From the NCBI GenBank assembly GCA_023953835.1, contig JAMLJB010000001.1:2046001-2110000 (forward strand): a DNA stretch of 64,000 nt. Direction: 5' to 3'. This DNA is from Rhizobiaceae bacterium (GTDB lineage: Bacteria > Pseudomonadota > Alphaproteobacteria > Rhizobiales > Rhizobiaceae). Positions 1 through 8,132 of this stretch are shown here, piece after piece; the first letter of the stretch is position 1; each line of letters opens with the position of its first letter. Under the pieces are notes generated by a model. The model had not been told where the DNA came from. It saw nothing but the letters and a program-made list of their open reading frames with translations, and ran no database searches. The position numbers were made by a program, and so were the translations under genes.

Positions 1-319
1 TGCGGGCGACGTAGAGGCCCGATCCCTTGCCCGGTGTCCCGGACGGAAAATTGACCGGGCGCAGGAAGCGGTCCTGGCGTTTTGCGAAATCCAGCGCCTC
101 GCGCTGGTCCCAGACATGGTTGCCGGTCGTCACCACGTCGGCGCCCGCCGCGAGGGTGTTCAGGAAAATGTCCTCGGTAATGCCGAAGCCGCCGGCAGCG
201 TTTTCACCATTCACAACGACGAAATCGAGCTTGAAATCTGATATCAGGCCGGGAAGCTTCTCCCAGACCGCGGTGCGGCCGGTGCGTCCCACCATATCGC
301 CAAGAAAAAGAAGCCTCAT
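1..319 (-). CDS. YmdB-family metallophosphoesterase (TIGR00282), 3' end outside window
   Basis: This is the N-terminal 106 residues of a calcineurin-like phosphoesterase of the YmdB/TIGR00282 family; the rest lies beyond base 1. The metal-site motifs are visible in order: LGDMVGR at residues 6-12 (Asp8), NGENAAGG near 37-44 and TGNHVWD in the high 60s. Bacillus YmdB hydrolyses cyclic nucleotides, but the substrate in alphaproteobacteria is not known from this sequence. The gene follows 5-formyltetrahydrofolate cyclo-ligase on the same strand with a 42-bp gap, so co-transcription is likely. The ATG at 319 starts directly with the first beta strand (MRLLFLGD). Confidence 0.9.
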   Translation of the reverse strand, partial: MRLLFLGDMVGRTGRTAVWEKLPGLISDFKLDFVVVNGENAAGGFGITEDIFLNTLAAGADVVTTGNHVWDQREALDFAKRQDRFLRPVNFPSGTPGKGSGLYVAR

Positions 320-361
320 AGCCGCTTCTAGAGCTTTGGAGCGCCGGATGGCAAGCGGGTC

Positions 362-937
362 TCAGAAACGGCGCAGTCCGCTTTCCGTCAGCAACTCTGG
401 AATGACCACATCGTGCGGCTCGTCCGGTACCCGCTCGACTTCCTGGCAGTCGAACGCAATGCCCACGAGGCGGGGCCGGATGCCCTTGTCCCGCAGCCTC
501 TTGATCGCCCGATCATAGTAGCCCGCGCCATAGCCGATGCGATGACCCCGACCATCGAACGCGGCAATCGGAACCAGCATGGTTGCTGGGTCGAGGACTT
601 CCGCTTCCTCGCCCGGCCCGAATGTGCCGAAGCCCATGTCGACAAGCGGGGCGCCGCGCACCAGTTCGCGGAAGATCATTGTCGTCTTGTCGAGGATAGC
701 GGGGATGCACAGGCGCGCGCCTTTTTCCCGCAGAGCGAACATCATCGGGCGGACATCGACCTCCGAGCGCATCGGCCAGAAGCCCGACACAATGCTGCCC
801 GGCGCGACGTCGAGCTGCGCGCGCGCCGTTTCGGCCATGGCGAGCGAAGCCTCGATGCGCCATGTCGTGTCGAGTTCGTCGCGGCGGGCCAGCGCCTGTC
901 GTCGCAATTCGCGTTTCTGACTTTTCGGGATGTCCAT
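362..937 (-). CDS. ygfA: 5-formyltetrahydrofolate cyclo-ligase
   Basis: The 191-residue protein has the normal length for the 5-FTHF cyclo-ligase family, which converts 5-formyl-THF to 5,10-methenyl-THF using ATP in the cytoplasm. The family signature GYGAGYYDRAI is present around residues 136-146, preceded by the conserved PxxAFDxxGxRIG stretch; the basic N-terminus (KRELRRQALARR) and the SEVDVRP segment also match. The coding region lies directly downstream of a probable 6S RNA, the same arrangement as ssrS-ygfA in many proteobacteria, and upstream of the YmdB-type phosphoesterase. The usual third partner zapA is not adjacent; it sits at 27830-28195. Confidence 0.95.
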   Translation of the reverse strand: MDIPKSQKRELRRQALARRDELDTTWRIEASLAMAETARAQLDVAPGSIVSGFWPMRSEVDVRPMMFALREKGARLCIPAILDKTTMIFRELVRGAPLVDMGFGTFGPGEEAEVLDPATMLVPIAAFDGRGHRIGYGAGYYDRAIKRLRDKGIRPRLVGIAFDCQEVERVPDEPHDVVIPELLTESGLRRF

Positions 938-944
938 GGGGAGA

Positions 945-1110
945 TGCTAGAAAGAATACGGCTGCGTGGCCATCCGGTCTGCGACATTGGAAGCGGCGTC
1001 CAGACAACCGGTGGAGAGGTTGATCCCGGGAACCTACAAAGTAGGTGGGCGCCATATGAAAGAACCCACGGGTCCAATCAGGGACAGCTCCCTTCGAGAT
1101 CAATAAGGCC
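945..1110 (-). ncRNA. ssrS: probable 6S RNA (ssrS), ends approximate
   Basis: The 353-bp gap between ygfA and msrB has no convincing gene but contains a structured stretch on the minus strand. Read 5'-3', TTGATC near 1100 can pair with GATCAA near 1020, enclosing GTGGG/CCCAC pairing and a small hairpin ACCTAC-TTT-GTAGGT. This gives the long, bulged rod expected of 6S RNA, which mimics an open promoter and binds sigma70 RNA polymerase. The position immediately 5' of ygfA is the conserved ssrS location. An AT-rich TATATAGGTATT block near 1155-1166 could be part of its promoter. No covariance-model search was possible, so both ends are estimates. Confidence 0.6.
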
Positions 1111-1290
1111 CCGGGGAAGTGTTACTCCTGCCGGGAAGCCCAGAGCGCCAATACCTATATAGAACTCTGGCGCGTGCCGCGCCACTGGTTCAGGAAGCTT
1201 TTGCAGCCTGTGCGCGTTGGAGTAACATCGGGCCATGCCCGCCGAATAGAGAGCGAGGCCGGTCGAACGAGAGCCGGCACGGAGACAAGG

Positions 1291-1692
1291 ATGGAAGAAC
1301 ACACATTTCCTATGGTGCGCACCGATGCCGAGTGGCGGTCGCGCCTGACCCCTGAACAATATTATATCATGCGCCAGCATGGCACTGAGCGCCCCGGAAG
1401 CTGTGCGCTGCTGTATGAAAAGCGTGCCGGGACCTTTTCCTGCGCGGGTTGCGACCAGCCGCTGTTCGAATCGAAGCTGAAATTCGAGAGCGGCACGGGC
1501 TGGCCGAGTTTCAACGATCCGGTGCCGGGTTCGGTCGAGACGACAACGGACAGGTCGCACGGGATGGTTCGCACCGAGGTGCATTGTGCGAATTGCGGCA
1601 GCCATCTGGGGCATGTCTTCAACGACGGCCCGCCGCCGACCGGCCTGCGTTATTGTATCAACGGCGTGGCGCTGGATTTCACGCCCGCCTGA
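1291..1692 (+). CDS. msrB: peptide-methionine (R)-S-oxide reductase MsrB
   Basis: MsrB reduces methionine-R-sulfoxide in oxidised proteins. The 133-residue protein carries the two zinc-binding CxxC pairs (Cys51/54 and Cys99/102), the GTGWPSF substrate motif at 68-74 and the catalytic Cys122 in RYCINGVAL. I chose the ATG at 1291 because GGAG at 1281-1284 lies at good distance and the product matches the usual MsrB length; an in-frame ATG at 1174 would add 39 non-conserved residues. No msrA is nearby. A GC-rich hairpin follows the stop codon. Confidence 0.95.
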   Translation: MEEHTFPMVRTDAEWRSRLTPEQYYIMRQHGTERPGSCALLYEKRAGTFSCAGCDQPLFESKLKFESGTGWPSFNDPVPGSVETTTDRSHGMVRTEVHCANCGSHLGHVFNDGPPPTGLRYCINGVALDFTPA

Positions 1693-1700
1693 CTTCGACT

Positions 1701-1727
1701 GCGCGCCTGCGACAAATTCAGGCGCGC
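1701..1727 (+). terminator. GC-rich hairpin after msrB
   Basis: A perfect 9-bp inverted repeat (GCGCGCCTG / CAGGCGCGC) with a 9-nt loop begins 9 bases after the msrB stop. The downstream tract is only weakly T-rich (TTCCCGTCTCTT), so it may be a weak or Rho-assisted terminator or an mRNA 3'-end stabiliser. Confidence 0.45.
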
Positions 1728-1794
1728 GCCTTCCCGTCTCTTCATAACTTCGCGCATAGCTGCTACGCTTTGCGCGAGAGGGGATATCGGGACC

Positions 1795-2166
1795 GTGTTC
1801 AAGCTGACGCGCCGTTCATCGATGGGAATTGCCGCGGTTGCCGCGTGCATCCTGCTACTGAACGCATTCGCCAGTGCATGGTCATCGGCTGCCGCGGCCG
1901 CTTCCCCCAATCTGGACGCTTTCGGCAATGTGCTTTGCCTTCCCGATCAGGGTGGGCAGAACGGCGGTCACGGCACCCTTCCCAATTGCTGCACATTCGG
2001 GTGTACGATGGGTTCGAGCGTGCTCGAGCCGCCCGATCGCGTCGCGGGCGTAGTTGAGCGCCCGAGGGACAATTTGCTCATCGTCTGGCGCAGCCACGAT
2101 GAGGCATGGCAACCCGAGCCGGATATACGACCGGGCGATCCCCGCGCCCCGCCAGCATCGGCCTGA
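1795..2166 (+). CDS. DUF2946-like small exported or membrane protein
   Basis: The 123-residue protein starts with a basic stretch and a hydrophobic segment (about residues 10-37, rich in Ala), consistent with a signal peptide or membrane anchor. A short Cys-rich block then follows: LCLPDQGG near 47-54 and PNCCTFGC near 63-70. Spaced cysteines after a hydrophobic N-terminus are typical of DUF2946, a family often found next to PepSY membrane proteins or metal-uptake genes; here the PepSY gene follows by 105 bp. I use GTG at 1795; ATG at 1822 is an alternative. The metal-related role is an inference from context. Confidence 0.65.
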   Translation: MFKLTRRSSMGIAAVAACILLLNAFASAWSSAAAAASPNLDAFGNVLCLPDQGGQNGGHGTLPNCCTFGCTMGSSVLEPPDRVAGVVERPRDNLLIVWRSHDEAWQPEPDIRPGDPRAPPASA

Positions 2167-2271
2167 AGATTCGTGTTGCGCGGCCTGAACGCCGACGCAC
2201 CCTTCGTCCGTAAATGCAATTCATCGCGGCACGCGCCAAGACGCGGATGACCGCGCATTCGGAGTTCAACA

Positions 2272-3666
2272 ATGTCCACTGTCAATGTGCCTGTCTCCGG
2301 ACAGGTCAACAGCGCACGCCTGTATCGTTCGGTGTGGCGCTGGCATTTCTATGCCGGAATAATCGTCGTCCCGTTCCTGGTCGTGCTGGCGTTCACCGGT
2401 CTGATCATGCTCTACGGCAACTCGATCGAGACATTTCTCGGCGCAAAGCACTACGTCCAACCAGGGGGAGAGCGCGTCGCGCTTGTAGAGCAAGCCGACG
2501 CCGCCTTGCGTGCGGTGCCGGAAAGCAAGCTCAAGCTGGCGGTGCAACCAGCCTCGTCAGACCGTGCAAGCGTGTTCGTGGTCGATTCCAAAGGACAGAA
2601 TATTGTCGTGAGCGTCGACCCCCACGATGCGCAGGTGATCGATACCGTGGTCAAGGACGACACGTGGTTCTACTGGGCGAATGCGATCCATGGAACCTTG
2701 CTCATGGGAACGATCGGCGACCGGATCATCGAAACGGTTGCGGGTTTGGGAATCGTGCTCGTCCTGAGCGGTCTCTACATGTGGTGGCCGCGCAATGGCA
2801 GGAGCCTTGCGAAAGCGCTCGTGCCGGACCTGACAACGCGCGGAAGAACCATCTGGAAGGAACTGCACCTGTCGCTCGGGTTCCATGTTTCCATCGTGCT
2901 GATCTTTTTCCTCATTTCCGGCCTGTCATGGGCAGGCATCTGGGGCGAGCGCATGACCCAGGCATGGAGCACATTTCCTGCGGAGAAATGGGACAACGTG
3001 CCGTTGTCTGACAAAACGCATGCTTCGATGAACCACGGGGCGCTGAAAGAGGTTCCATGGGCGCTCGAACAGACGCCGATGCCGGCATCCGGATCCGAAG
3101 CGGGGCGTGAAGGGCCTGCGGCGGCATTGCCGGTCAATCTCGATTCGGTGGCTGCATTTGCAAGAACCATCGGCTTTGACGGGCAGTTCCGCATCAATGT
3201 CCCGCAGGACGAGGAAGGGGTGTACACGATTTCCGCCGATTCAATGGATGGCGATACCACCAACGCAACAGGAGACCGTACCGTCCATATCGATCAGTAT
3301 ACGGGCAAGGTTCTGGCAGATATCGGCTTTGCCGACTATTCCCTCGCGGGCAAGGCGATGGCGGTCGGCGTGGCGCTCCATCAGGGCAATCTGGGCGTGC
3401 TGAACACGGCGCTGAACCTGCTGTTCTGCTGTGCCGTGATCCTTATGTGCCTGTCTGGCATCGTAATGTGGTGGCGACGCCGGCCCGCGAAGCATTTCGG
3501 CGCGCCTCTCTATCCTCGCGGGTTTCGCATGCCCGCCGCGATCGCGGCAATAACGCTCGCAGTCTGCGTTCTCTTTCCGCTGACGGGCACCGCGATCCTG
3601 CTGTTCGCGTTGATAGACTTCATCTTGCCGAAGCGCTTCAAGGAAGTGTCCGTGCAGGCCGCCTGA
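2272..3666 (+). CDS. PepSY-associated TM domain protein (iron-regulated membrane protein type)
   Basis: This 464-residue inner-membrane protein belongs to the PepSY_TM family (COG3182). It shows a first membrane segment at about residues 27-50, a periplasmic PepSY-like loop, a WxNAIHGTLL motif and paired segments ending in LSGLYMWWP near 165-171. A large second loop is followed by GKAMAVGVALHQG and another LSGIVMWWRRRP block near 393-404, then a C-terminal hydrophobic pair. Conserved His and Trp-Trp residues in these proteins are thought to bind haem or assist ferric reduction after siderophore uptake; the substrate cannot be read here. It lies downstream of the DUF2946-like gene and ends at a strong hairpin. 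Confidence 0.85.
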   Translation: MSTVNVPVSGQVNSARLYRSVWRWHFYAGIIVVPFLVVLAFTGLIMLYGNSIETFLGAKHYVQPGGERVALVEQADAALRAVPESKLKLAVQPASSDRASVFVVDSKGQNIVVSVDPHDAQVIDTVVKDDTWFYWANAIHGTLLMGTIGDRIIETVAGLGIVLVLSGLYMWWPRNGRSLAKALVPDLTTRGRTIWKELHLSLGFHVSIVLIFFLISGLSWAGIWGERMTQAWSTFPAEKWDNVPLSDKTHASMNHGALKEVPWALEQTPMPASGSEAGREGPAAALPVNLDSVAAFARTIGFDGQFRINVPQDEEGVYTISADSMDGDTTNATGDRTVHIDQYTGKVLADIGFADYSLAGKAMAVGVALHQGNLGVLNTALNLLFCCAVILMCLSGIVMWWRRRPAKHFGAPLYPRGFRMPAAIAAITLAVCVLFPLTGTAILLFALIDFILPKRFKEVSVQAA

Positions 3667-3676
3667 TGCATGCAAA

Positions 3677-3699
3677 GCGGCGGCCTGTCGGGCCGCCGC
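3677..3699. terminator. bidirectional hairpin between PepSY gene and gapR
   Basis: A 9-bp perfect GC stem (GCGGCGGCC / GGCCGCCGC) with a 5-nt loop lies between two convergent genes. It is followed by CATTTTC on the plus strand and by TTTG on the minus strand, so it can serve both transcripts. Confidence 0.65.
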
Positions 3700-3708
3700 C
3701 ATTTTCGG

Positions 3709-3969
3709 TCAGGCCATGCCGAGTGCGGCCTTGTAGAGGTCGAGGATCGTTTCCGCCTCTTCGCGCTCGGCCTGGTCGATCTTTCGCAGGCGCACGATGG
3801 CGCGGATCGCCTTGGTGTCGAAACCGTTGCCCTTGGCCTCCGCGTAGACATCCTTGATGTCGTCGGCAATCGTCTTTTTTTCTTCTTCGAGGCGCTCTAT
3901 ACGCTCAATCAGGGCGCGCAATTGCCCGGCGGCAAAGGTCTGTGCATTGTCCGTTACGTCGTCGGCCAT
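3709..3969 (-). CDS. gapR: GapR family DNA-binding protein (DUF2312)
   Basis: The 86-residue protein matches the DUF2312/UPF0335 family, which includes Caulobacter GapR. GapR is an essential nucleoid-associated protein that clamps overtwisted, AT-rich DNA ahead of replication and transcription and stimulates topoisomerases. The signature block [16 protein letters not shown] (about 18-33), a long coiled-coil helix, is followed by [11 protein letters not shown] and the basic [12 protein letters not shown] stretch. Length and composition are typical. The gene is monocistronic between a bidirectional terminator and DUF1244. Confidence 0.93.
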   Translation of the reverse strand: MADDVTDNAQTFAAGQLRALIERIERLEEEKKTIADDIKDVYAEAKGNGFDTKAIRAIVRLRKIDQAEREEAETILDLYKAALGMA

Positions 3970-4063
3970 GGTTCGCTCCTGGAAAGTCGGGCCGGCTGAG
4001 TCGCGGCCCGGAAGATGGGCGCGTTCGATGCCTCAGGCGACCCGCAGGGTCAAGCCGCGACTG

Positions 4064-4369
4064 CTAATGTTCGGGGCGGTTGCGCTCGAATGCGGCTTTT
4101 TGTTCATCGCTGGCCGGTCGCTGGTGCGCGGCCTGCCATTCGGCATAGGGCATGCCGTAGACGATCTCCCGCGCTTTTTCCTTGCTCAGTTCCATGCCGG
4201 AAGCCTCGGCCGCATCCCGGTACCAGTTGGCGAGGCAGTTGCGGCAGAATCCGGCAAGGTTCATCAGGTCGATGTTCTGGACATCGCTGCGCGCGGAAAG
4301 ATGCTCCAGCAGCCTGCGGAACGCCGCCGCCTCGAAATCCCGCTTCTGGTCGTCGGTCAGGTCAGCCAT
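4064..4369 (-). CDS. DUF1244 family protein
   Basis: This is a 101-residue soluble helical protein of the DUF1244 family, common in alpha- and gammaproteobacteria and without an established function. The conserved core is AAAFRRLLEHL followed by DLMNLAGFCRNCLANWY around residues 35-51, with two closely spaced cysteines (CRNC), and then REIVYGMPYAEW. I use the ATG at 4369 because a strong GAGGAGGTG ribosome-binding site precedes it; an upstream in-frame ATG at 4384 would overlap that site. It lies 11 bp downstream of the N-formylglutamate amidohydrolase gene on the same strand, probably in one operon. Confidence 0.85.
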   Translation of the reverse strand: MADLTDDQKRDFEAAAFRRLLEHLSARSDVQNIDLMNLAGFCRNCLANWYRDAAEASGMELSKEKAREIVYGMPYAEWQAAHQRPASDEQKAAFERNRPEH

Positions 4370-4380
4370 GGCACACCTCC

Positions 4381-5178
4381 TCAAATCGGGCCGGTTCGCG
4401 AGCCGTATTGCTTCACCTCGTGCATATCGGGCCTGCGGTTCAATTCTTCAATAATGGGATGCAGCCGCGCCGCCCAGGACCCGACGCCGTTCGCGTCGGC
4501 AATGAGATCCTGCCGCACCTCGATCAGCGCGTGGGCATAGCCGTTGACGATGGCGTGCCGGTACATGGTGTCGCCGCGCAACGCGCCGTCGTAAGGCTCG
4601 TTGTCGCCCACCACGATGCCGGGGTCGGCGGAAAGCATGTCGATCATCGGCTTCGGCGCGCGATCGTCCATGTCCCAGAGAATGCCGACATGCCACGGCC
4701 GCTGACGTCCCTGCATGACCGGCGTGAAGGAATGAAGCGAAACGACGAATGGCGCCTTCCCGGTCTGTTTCGCGACGGAGGCGATCACCGAGCCGACCGC
4801 ATCATGATAGGGCCTGTAGAAATCCTCCAGCCGCTTCTCGCGTTCCCCATCCGTCATCGGGTAGTTCGAGCCGATGACGGTGCCGTCGTAAAGCTGGCGG
4901 ATCATCGTCGGATCGTCCTCGCCACGGTTCGGATCGATCAGCAGGCGTGAGAAGTTGGCAAGCACGGCAGGCGCGCCGGTCATTGCGGCAAGTTCGCACG
5001 TCAGCGGTTCTATGCCGATATCATAGGCGATGTGGCGGTCGAACTCGCGTTCCGGCAGCCCGAGCGTGCCATATTCGTCCGGCAGCGAGCGACCCGCATG
5101 ATCCGCGATGATGACAAGGCCCTTGCCGCGGTCTCCATCGATGATTTCGAAGGGACGAAAGAATTCCGAACGCGCCAT
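4381..5178 (-). CDS. N-formylglutamate amidohydrolase family protein
   Basis: The 265-residue protein belongs to the N-formylglutamate amidohydrolase (FGase/HutG) family, which releases formate from N-formyl-L-glutamate at the end of one histidine-degradation route. Visible family features are VIIADHAGRSLP near 23-34, the SRLLIDPNRGEDDP segment, YRPYHDAV, the SLHSFTPVM motif and WHVGIL. I chose the ATG at 5178 (MARSEF) preceded by TCAGGA; longer in-frame extensions run into non-conserved sequence and a repeat element. No other hut genes are in the window, so its role may be broader than histidine use. Confidence 0.88.
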   Translation of the reverse strand: MARSEFFRPFEIIDGDRGKGLVIIADHAGRSLPDEYGTLGLPEREFDRHIAYDIGIEPLTCELAAMTGAPAVLANFSRLLIDPNRGEDDPTMIRQLYDGTVIGSNYPMTDGEREKRLEDFYRPYHDAVGSVIASVAKQTGKAPFVVSLHSFTPVMQGRQRPWHVGILWDMDDRAPKPMIDMLSADPGIVVGDNEPYDGALRGDTMYRHAIVNGYAHALIEVRQDLIADANGVGSWAARLHPIIEELNRRPDMHEVKQYGSRTGPI

Positions 5179-5609
5179 TCCGATTCCTGACGATGATCGG
5201 TTGAGGTCAACCACAACATAAGGGGAGAAACAAGCGATCCGGCAAGGGTTCCGGGCGTCGGCCACGGCCTCGCAGCTTTTTGCAGTCTGACTCTGGCAGA
5301 AATCGTTTCGCCATGCGAATGTCGGCGGAAGCGACTTGGAGCGTTTCGCAGCTAGTTTGACGCATTCTGCCGGCCCGGCCCTTCGGGTTTGCGTTTGGCG
5401 GGCGCCCACGTCGTCATGCCACTCGACCGGGCAACCAGCCCGGCCTTCGCGCCCTTCCTTGTGGATCGCCTCGCCAAACGACAAATAGAATGCTTCAAAC
5501 TAACCGTGAAACGCTCTAAATCGATTGGGGTCGATCTTCGGGCGCGTTGACACGGCATTGGACATTGCCGAAAAGAACCGAAGGACGATTTGCGCGAAGG
5601 GGCGAGGAT
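5179..5609. other. intergenic region with repeat copy 1
   Basis: This 431-bp gap between the amidohydrolase (minus) and DUF1036-pyk (plus) must hold both promoters. Its centre is the shortened MITE-like element at 5338-5518. I see no conserved gene in it. Confidence 0.7.
5338..5518 (-). repeat. MITE-like inverted-repeat element, copy 1 (internally deleted)
   Basis: About 180 bp bounded by imperfect terminal inverted repeats. The left end reads GGAGCGTTTCGCAG and the right end GTGAAACGCTCTA. It matches the other three copies in this window, in the same orientation as copy 4, but lacks about 90 bp between ATTCTGCCGG and CCCGGCCCTTCGGG. The right tip is followed by TA, as expected for a TA target duplication; the left flank reads TG. 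Confidence 0.85.
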
Positions 5610-6131
5610 ATGTGTTTTGCCGGAGGCTGGCGGTTTCGCGTTGGGCCTTCAGTGGCGTTGTTCGGTCTCGTGCTGGCAGCGGGCGCGATGATGCCCGATG
5701 TTGCCCATGCGGATTTCCGGGTCTGCAATGCAACGCAGAGCCTGGTCGGCGTTGCAATCGGCTATCGTGCCGCCGACGGCTGGAAGTCGGAAGGCTGGTG
5801 GCACATCGAGGGATCGACCTGCAAGACTCTGATAGAGGGCGCTCTTTCCTCGCGTTTCTACTATCTCTACGCGGAAGATGCCGAGCGCGGGGGCAGGTGG
5901 GACGGCCCGGTGAACATGTGCGTCACCGACAAGGAATTCAAGATTGCAGGCGTGACCGATTGTCTGGCGCGAGGATACCAGCGCGCGGGCTTTCGCGAAT
6001 ACGACACCGGCGAGCAGTCGAGTTGGATGGTTCAACTGACCGACGAGCCGGGTCCGACGACTCCGCTTCCCGGCGCAACGCCTGCTCCGCCCGTCACGGG
6101 CACTGACGAGACAGATGAAGGCGAACAATGA
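5610..6131 (+). CDS. DUF1036 exported protein
   Basis: The mature part matches DUF1036, a small periplasmic or membrane-associated family of unknown function that commonly precedes pyk in Rhizobiales. Visible core motifs are FRVCNAT, then AIGYR, WWHIEGSTCKTL and RFYYLYAED; four conserved cysteines probably form disulfides. The ATG chosen at 5610 gives 173 residues with a clean signal peptide ending PDVAHA; an upstream in-frame ATG at 5547 adds 21 residues. The Pro/Thr-rich C-terminal tail is low complexity. Its stop overlaps the pyk start by 4 bp (ATGA), indicating translational coupling. Confidence 0.85.
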   Translation: MCFAGGWRFRVGPSVALFGLVLAAGAMMPDVAHADFRVCNATQSLVGVAIGYRAADGWKSEGWWHIEGSTCKTLIEGALSSRFYYLYAEDAERGGRWDGPVNMCVTDKEFKIAGVTDCLARGYQRAGFREYDTGEQSSWMVQLTDEPGPTTPLPGATPAPPVTGTDETDEGEQ

Positions 6132-7546
6132 GACGCAGCCGCAAAGTGAAGATTCTGGCGACGCTTGGACCGGCGTCCTCGGAAACAGTCATGATCCGCA
6201 AGCTGTTCGACGCAGGCGCCGACACGTTCCGGATCAATATGAGCCATACCGACCATGAGACGATGCGCACGCTGGTCGGGCGCATCAGGGCGATCGAGGA
6301 CGAAGTGGGCCGGCCCATCGGCATTCTCGCCGATCTTCAGGGACCGAAGCTGCGCGTCGGCAAGTTCGCCAACGGCAAGGAGGAACTGGCGGTGGGCCAG
6401 ACCTTCATTCTGGACGACGACCCGACGCCAGGAACGTCCGAACGCGTCCAGCTTCCGCATCCCGAAATACTCACCTCGGTCCAGCCGGGCGACAGGCTGC
6501 TCATCGACGACGGCAAATTGCAGCTCAAGGCGGTGACAGTCGACGGCAGGAAGATCGTTTCGAAGGTGATTGCGGGCACCCGGATTTCGGACAGGAAAGG
6601 CGTGAGCCTGCCTGACACAGATTTGCCGGTCGGCGCGCTGACCGACAAGGATCGCGCCGATCTCGATGCCGCCGTGCATGCGGGCGTGGACTGGATCGCG
6701 CTGTCCTTCATCCAGCGACCGGAGGACCTTTCGGAGGCGCGCAAGCTGGTGGGTGGCCGTGCGCTGCTGCTTTCCAAGATCGAGAAGCCGCAGGCCGTGC
6801 AGCGGCTCAAGGAGATCATAGAGCTTTCCGACGCGCTCATGGTGGCGCGCGGCGATCTTGGCGTCGAAATGCCGATCGAGGCCGTTCCCGGCATCCAGAA
6901 GCAGATTACGCGCGCCGCGCGCCGCGCGGGCAAGCCGGTGGTCGTTGCCACGCAGATGCTGGAATCCATGATCACCGCGCCGGTGCCGACCCGCGCCGAA
7001 GTGTCGGACGTCTCGATTGCGGTATTCGAGGGCGCCGACGCCATCATGCTCTCGGCGGAATCCGCCGCGGGCGAATACCCGGTGGAGGCGGTCGCGATGA
7101 TGAATCGCATCGCCGAGCGCGTCGAAGAGGATCCGACCTATCCCGGCATCATCAACGCTCAGCGTTCGCAGCCCGAGGCAACCGGCCCCGATGCCATCTC
7201 GCTTGCGGCGCGCGAAATCGCGGAGACGCTGAAACTGTCCGCCATCGTGACCTACACCGCGTCAGGCAACACCGGGTTCCGCGCGGCGCGCGAGCGCCCG
7301 CAGGTGCCCATTATTGCGCTTTCGCCCATTGTGGAGACGGCGCGGCGTCTGTCGCTGCTGTGGGGGACCCATTGCGTGGTGTCGCCCGATGCGACGGATC
7401 TCGACGACATGGTGGACCGGGCCTGCCTGATTGCGCGGACGGAAGGATTCGGCACGTCCGGCGACCGAATCATCATCATGGCGGGTGTGCCGCTGCGGAC
7501 GCCCGGCGCAACGAACATGCTGCGCATCGCCACGATTGCGGGTTAG
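6128..7546 (+). CDS. pyk: pyruvate kinase
   Basis: The 472-residue enzyme converts phosphoenolpyruvate and ADP to pyruvate and ATP. The N-terminus KVKILATLGPAS and RINMSHTDH are the substrate-site segments. GILADLQGPKLRVG leads into the B domain; KIEKPQAVQ and MVARGDLGVEMP hold the metal ligands and catalytic Lys; ATQMLESM and AEVSDVSIAVFEGADAIMLSAESAAG complete the barrel. The C-terminal regulatory domain is present. It is coupled to the upstream DUF1036 gene and ends one base before the convergent TPR gene. Confidence 0.98.
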   Translation: MRRSRKVKILATLGPASSETVMIRKLFDAGADTFRINMSHTDHETMRTLVGRIRAIEDEVGRPIGILADLQGPKLRVGKFANGKEELAVGQTFILDDDPTPGTSERVQLPHPEILTSVQPGDRLLIDDGKLQLKAVTVDGRKIVSKVIAGTRISDRKGVSLPDTDLPVGALTDKDRADLDAAVHAGVDWIALSFIQRPEDLSEARKLVGGRALLLSKIEKPQAVQRLKEIIELSDALMVARGDLGVEMPIEAVPGIQKQITRAARRAGKPVVVATQMLESMITAPVPTRAEVSDVSIAVFEGADAIMLSAESAAGEYPVEAVAMMNRIAERVEEDPTYPGIINAQRSQPEATGPDAISLAAREIAETLKLSAIVTYTASGNTGFRAARERPQVPIIALSPIVETARRLSLLWGTHCVVSPDATDLDDMVDRACLIARTEGFGTSGDRIIIMAGVPLRTPGATNMLRIATIAG

Positions 7547-7547
7547 G

Positions 7548-8132
7548 TCAGATCGCTTCTCCGGCCAGTTCCTCGGACAGCGTCGCCACTTCATTCTGCG
7601 CGTCACGCATCATCGGATAGACCTCCAGCACACGCTGATAGGCGTTGAATGCCATCTGCTTGCTGCCGCGCATCTTGAATATCTGCGCCATGCCCGAAAG
7701 CGCGCCGAAATGCCGTGGCTCCAGTTCGAGCGTCTGGCTGATATCGGCCATCGACTTCGAGAAATTGTGCATCATGAAATGAACGGTTGCGCGGCGGTTC
7801 CAGCCTTCCGCGAAGTCGGGCCGCATCGTTACGACCTGGTCGAGGAAATCGAGCGCAATGTCGAACTTCTTTTCGTCCATCGCCTTCTTCGACCAGTCCA
7901 TCATCAGGTCGATATTGGCGCTGCCTGAATTCGCCCACTCCTGCCAGATGTGCGAGGCGACACGGTTGGCGGTGCGCTCGTTCTGGGCGCGTTTCAGTTC
8001 ATTGAAAAGCTGATCGAGCTTCTGCTGGTGCGTCTGGCCGCCCTTGAGGACTGGCCTGCCGTCCTGCTCGGCGGCGTGAGTCGGCGGGATAAGCGCCAGG
8101 CAAAAAGACAAGACGACGAAAGCGTACCGCAT
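7548..8132 (-). CDS. exported tetratricopeptide-repeat protein
   Basis: The 194-residue protein has a signal peptide ending PPTHAA, followed by helical repeats of TPR type. The clearest are around residues 85-118 (MDEKKFDIALDFLDQVV, then RPDFAEGWNRRATV) and 119-180 (SKSMADISQTLELEP, GSKQMAFNAYQRVLEVYP). TPRs mediate protein contacts; the partner is unknown and the location is probably periplasmic. The start codon and ribosome-binding site lie inside a perfect 17-bp inverted repeat (8123-8162), which may control translation. The gene is downstream of rpmJ on the same strand and converges with pyk. Confidence 0.88.
   Translation of the reverse strand: MRYAFVVLSFCLALIPPTHAAEQDGRPVLKGGQTHQQKLDQLFNELKRAQNERTANRVASHIWQEWANSGSANIDLMMDWSKKAMDEKKFDIALDFLDQVVTMRPDFAEGWNRRATVHFMMHNFSKSMADISQTLELEPRHFGALSGMAQIFKMRGSKQMAFNAYQRVLEVYPMMRDAQNEVATLSEELAGEAI

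Noticed and set aside
513..1103. 196-codon minus-strand frame running through the 6S RNA candidate into ygfA
   Set aside because: Its 5' half is the structured RNA and its 3' half is an alternative frame of ygfA.
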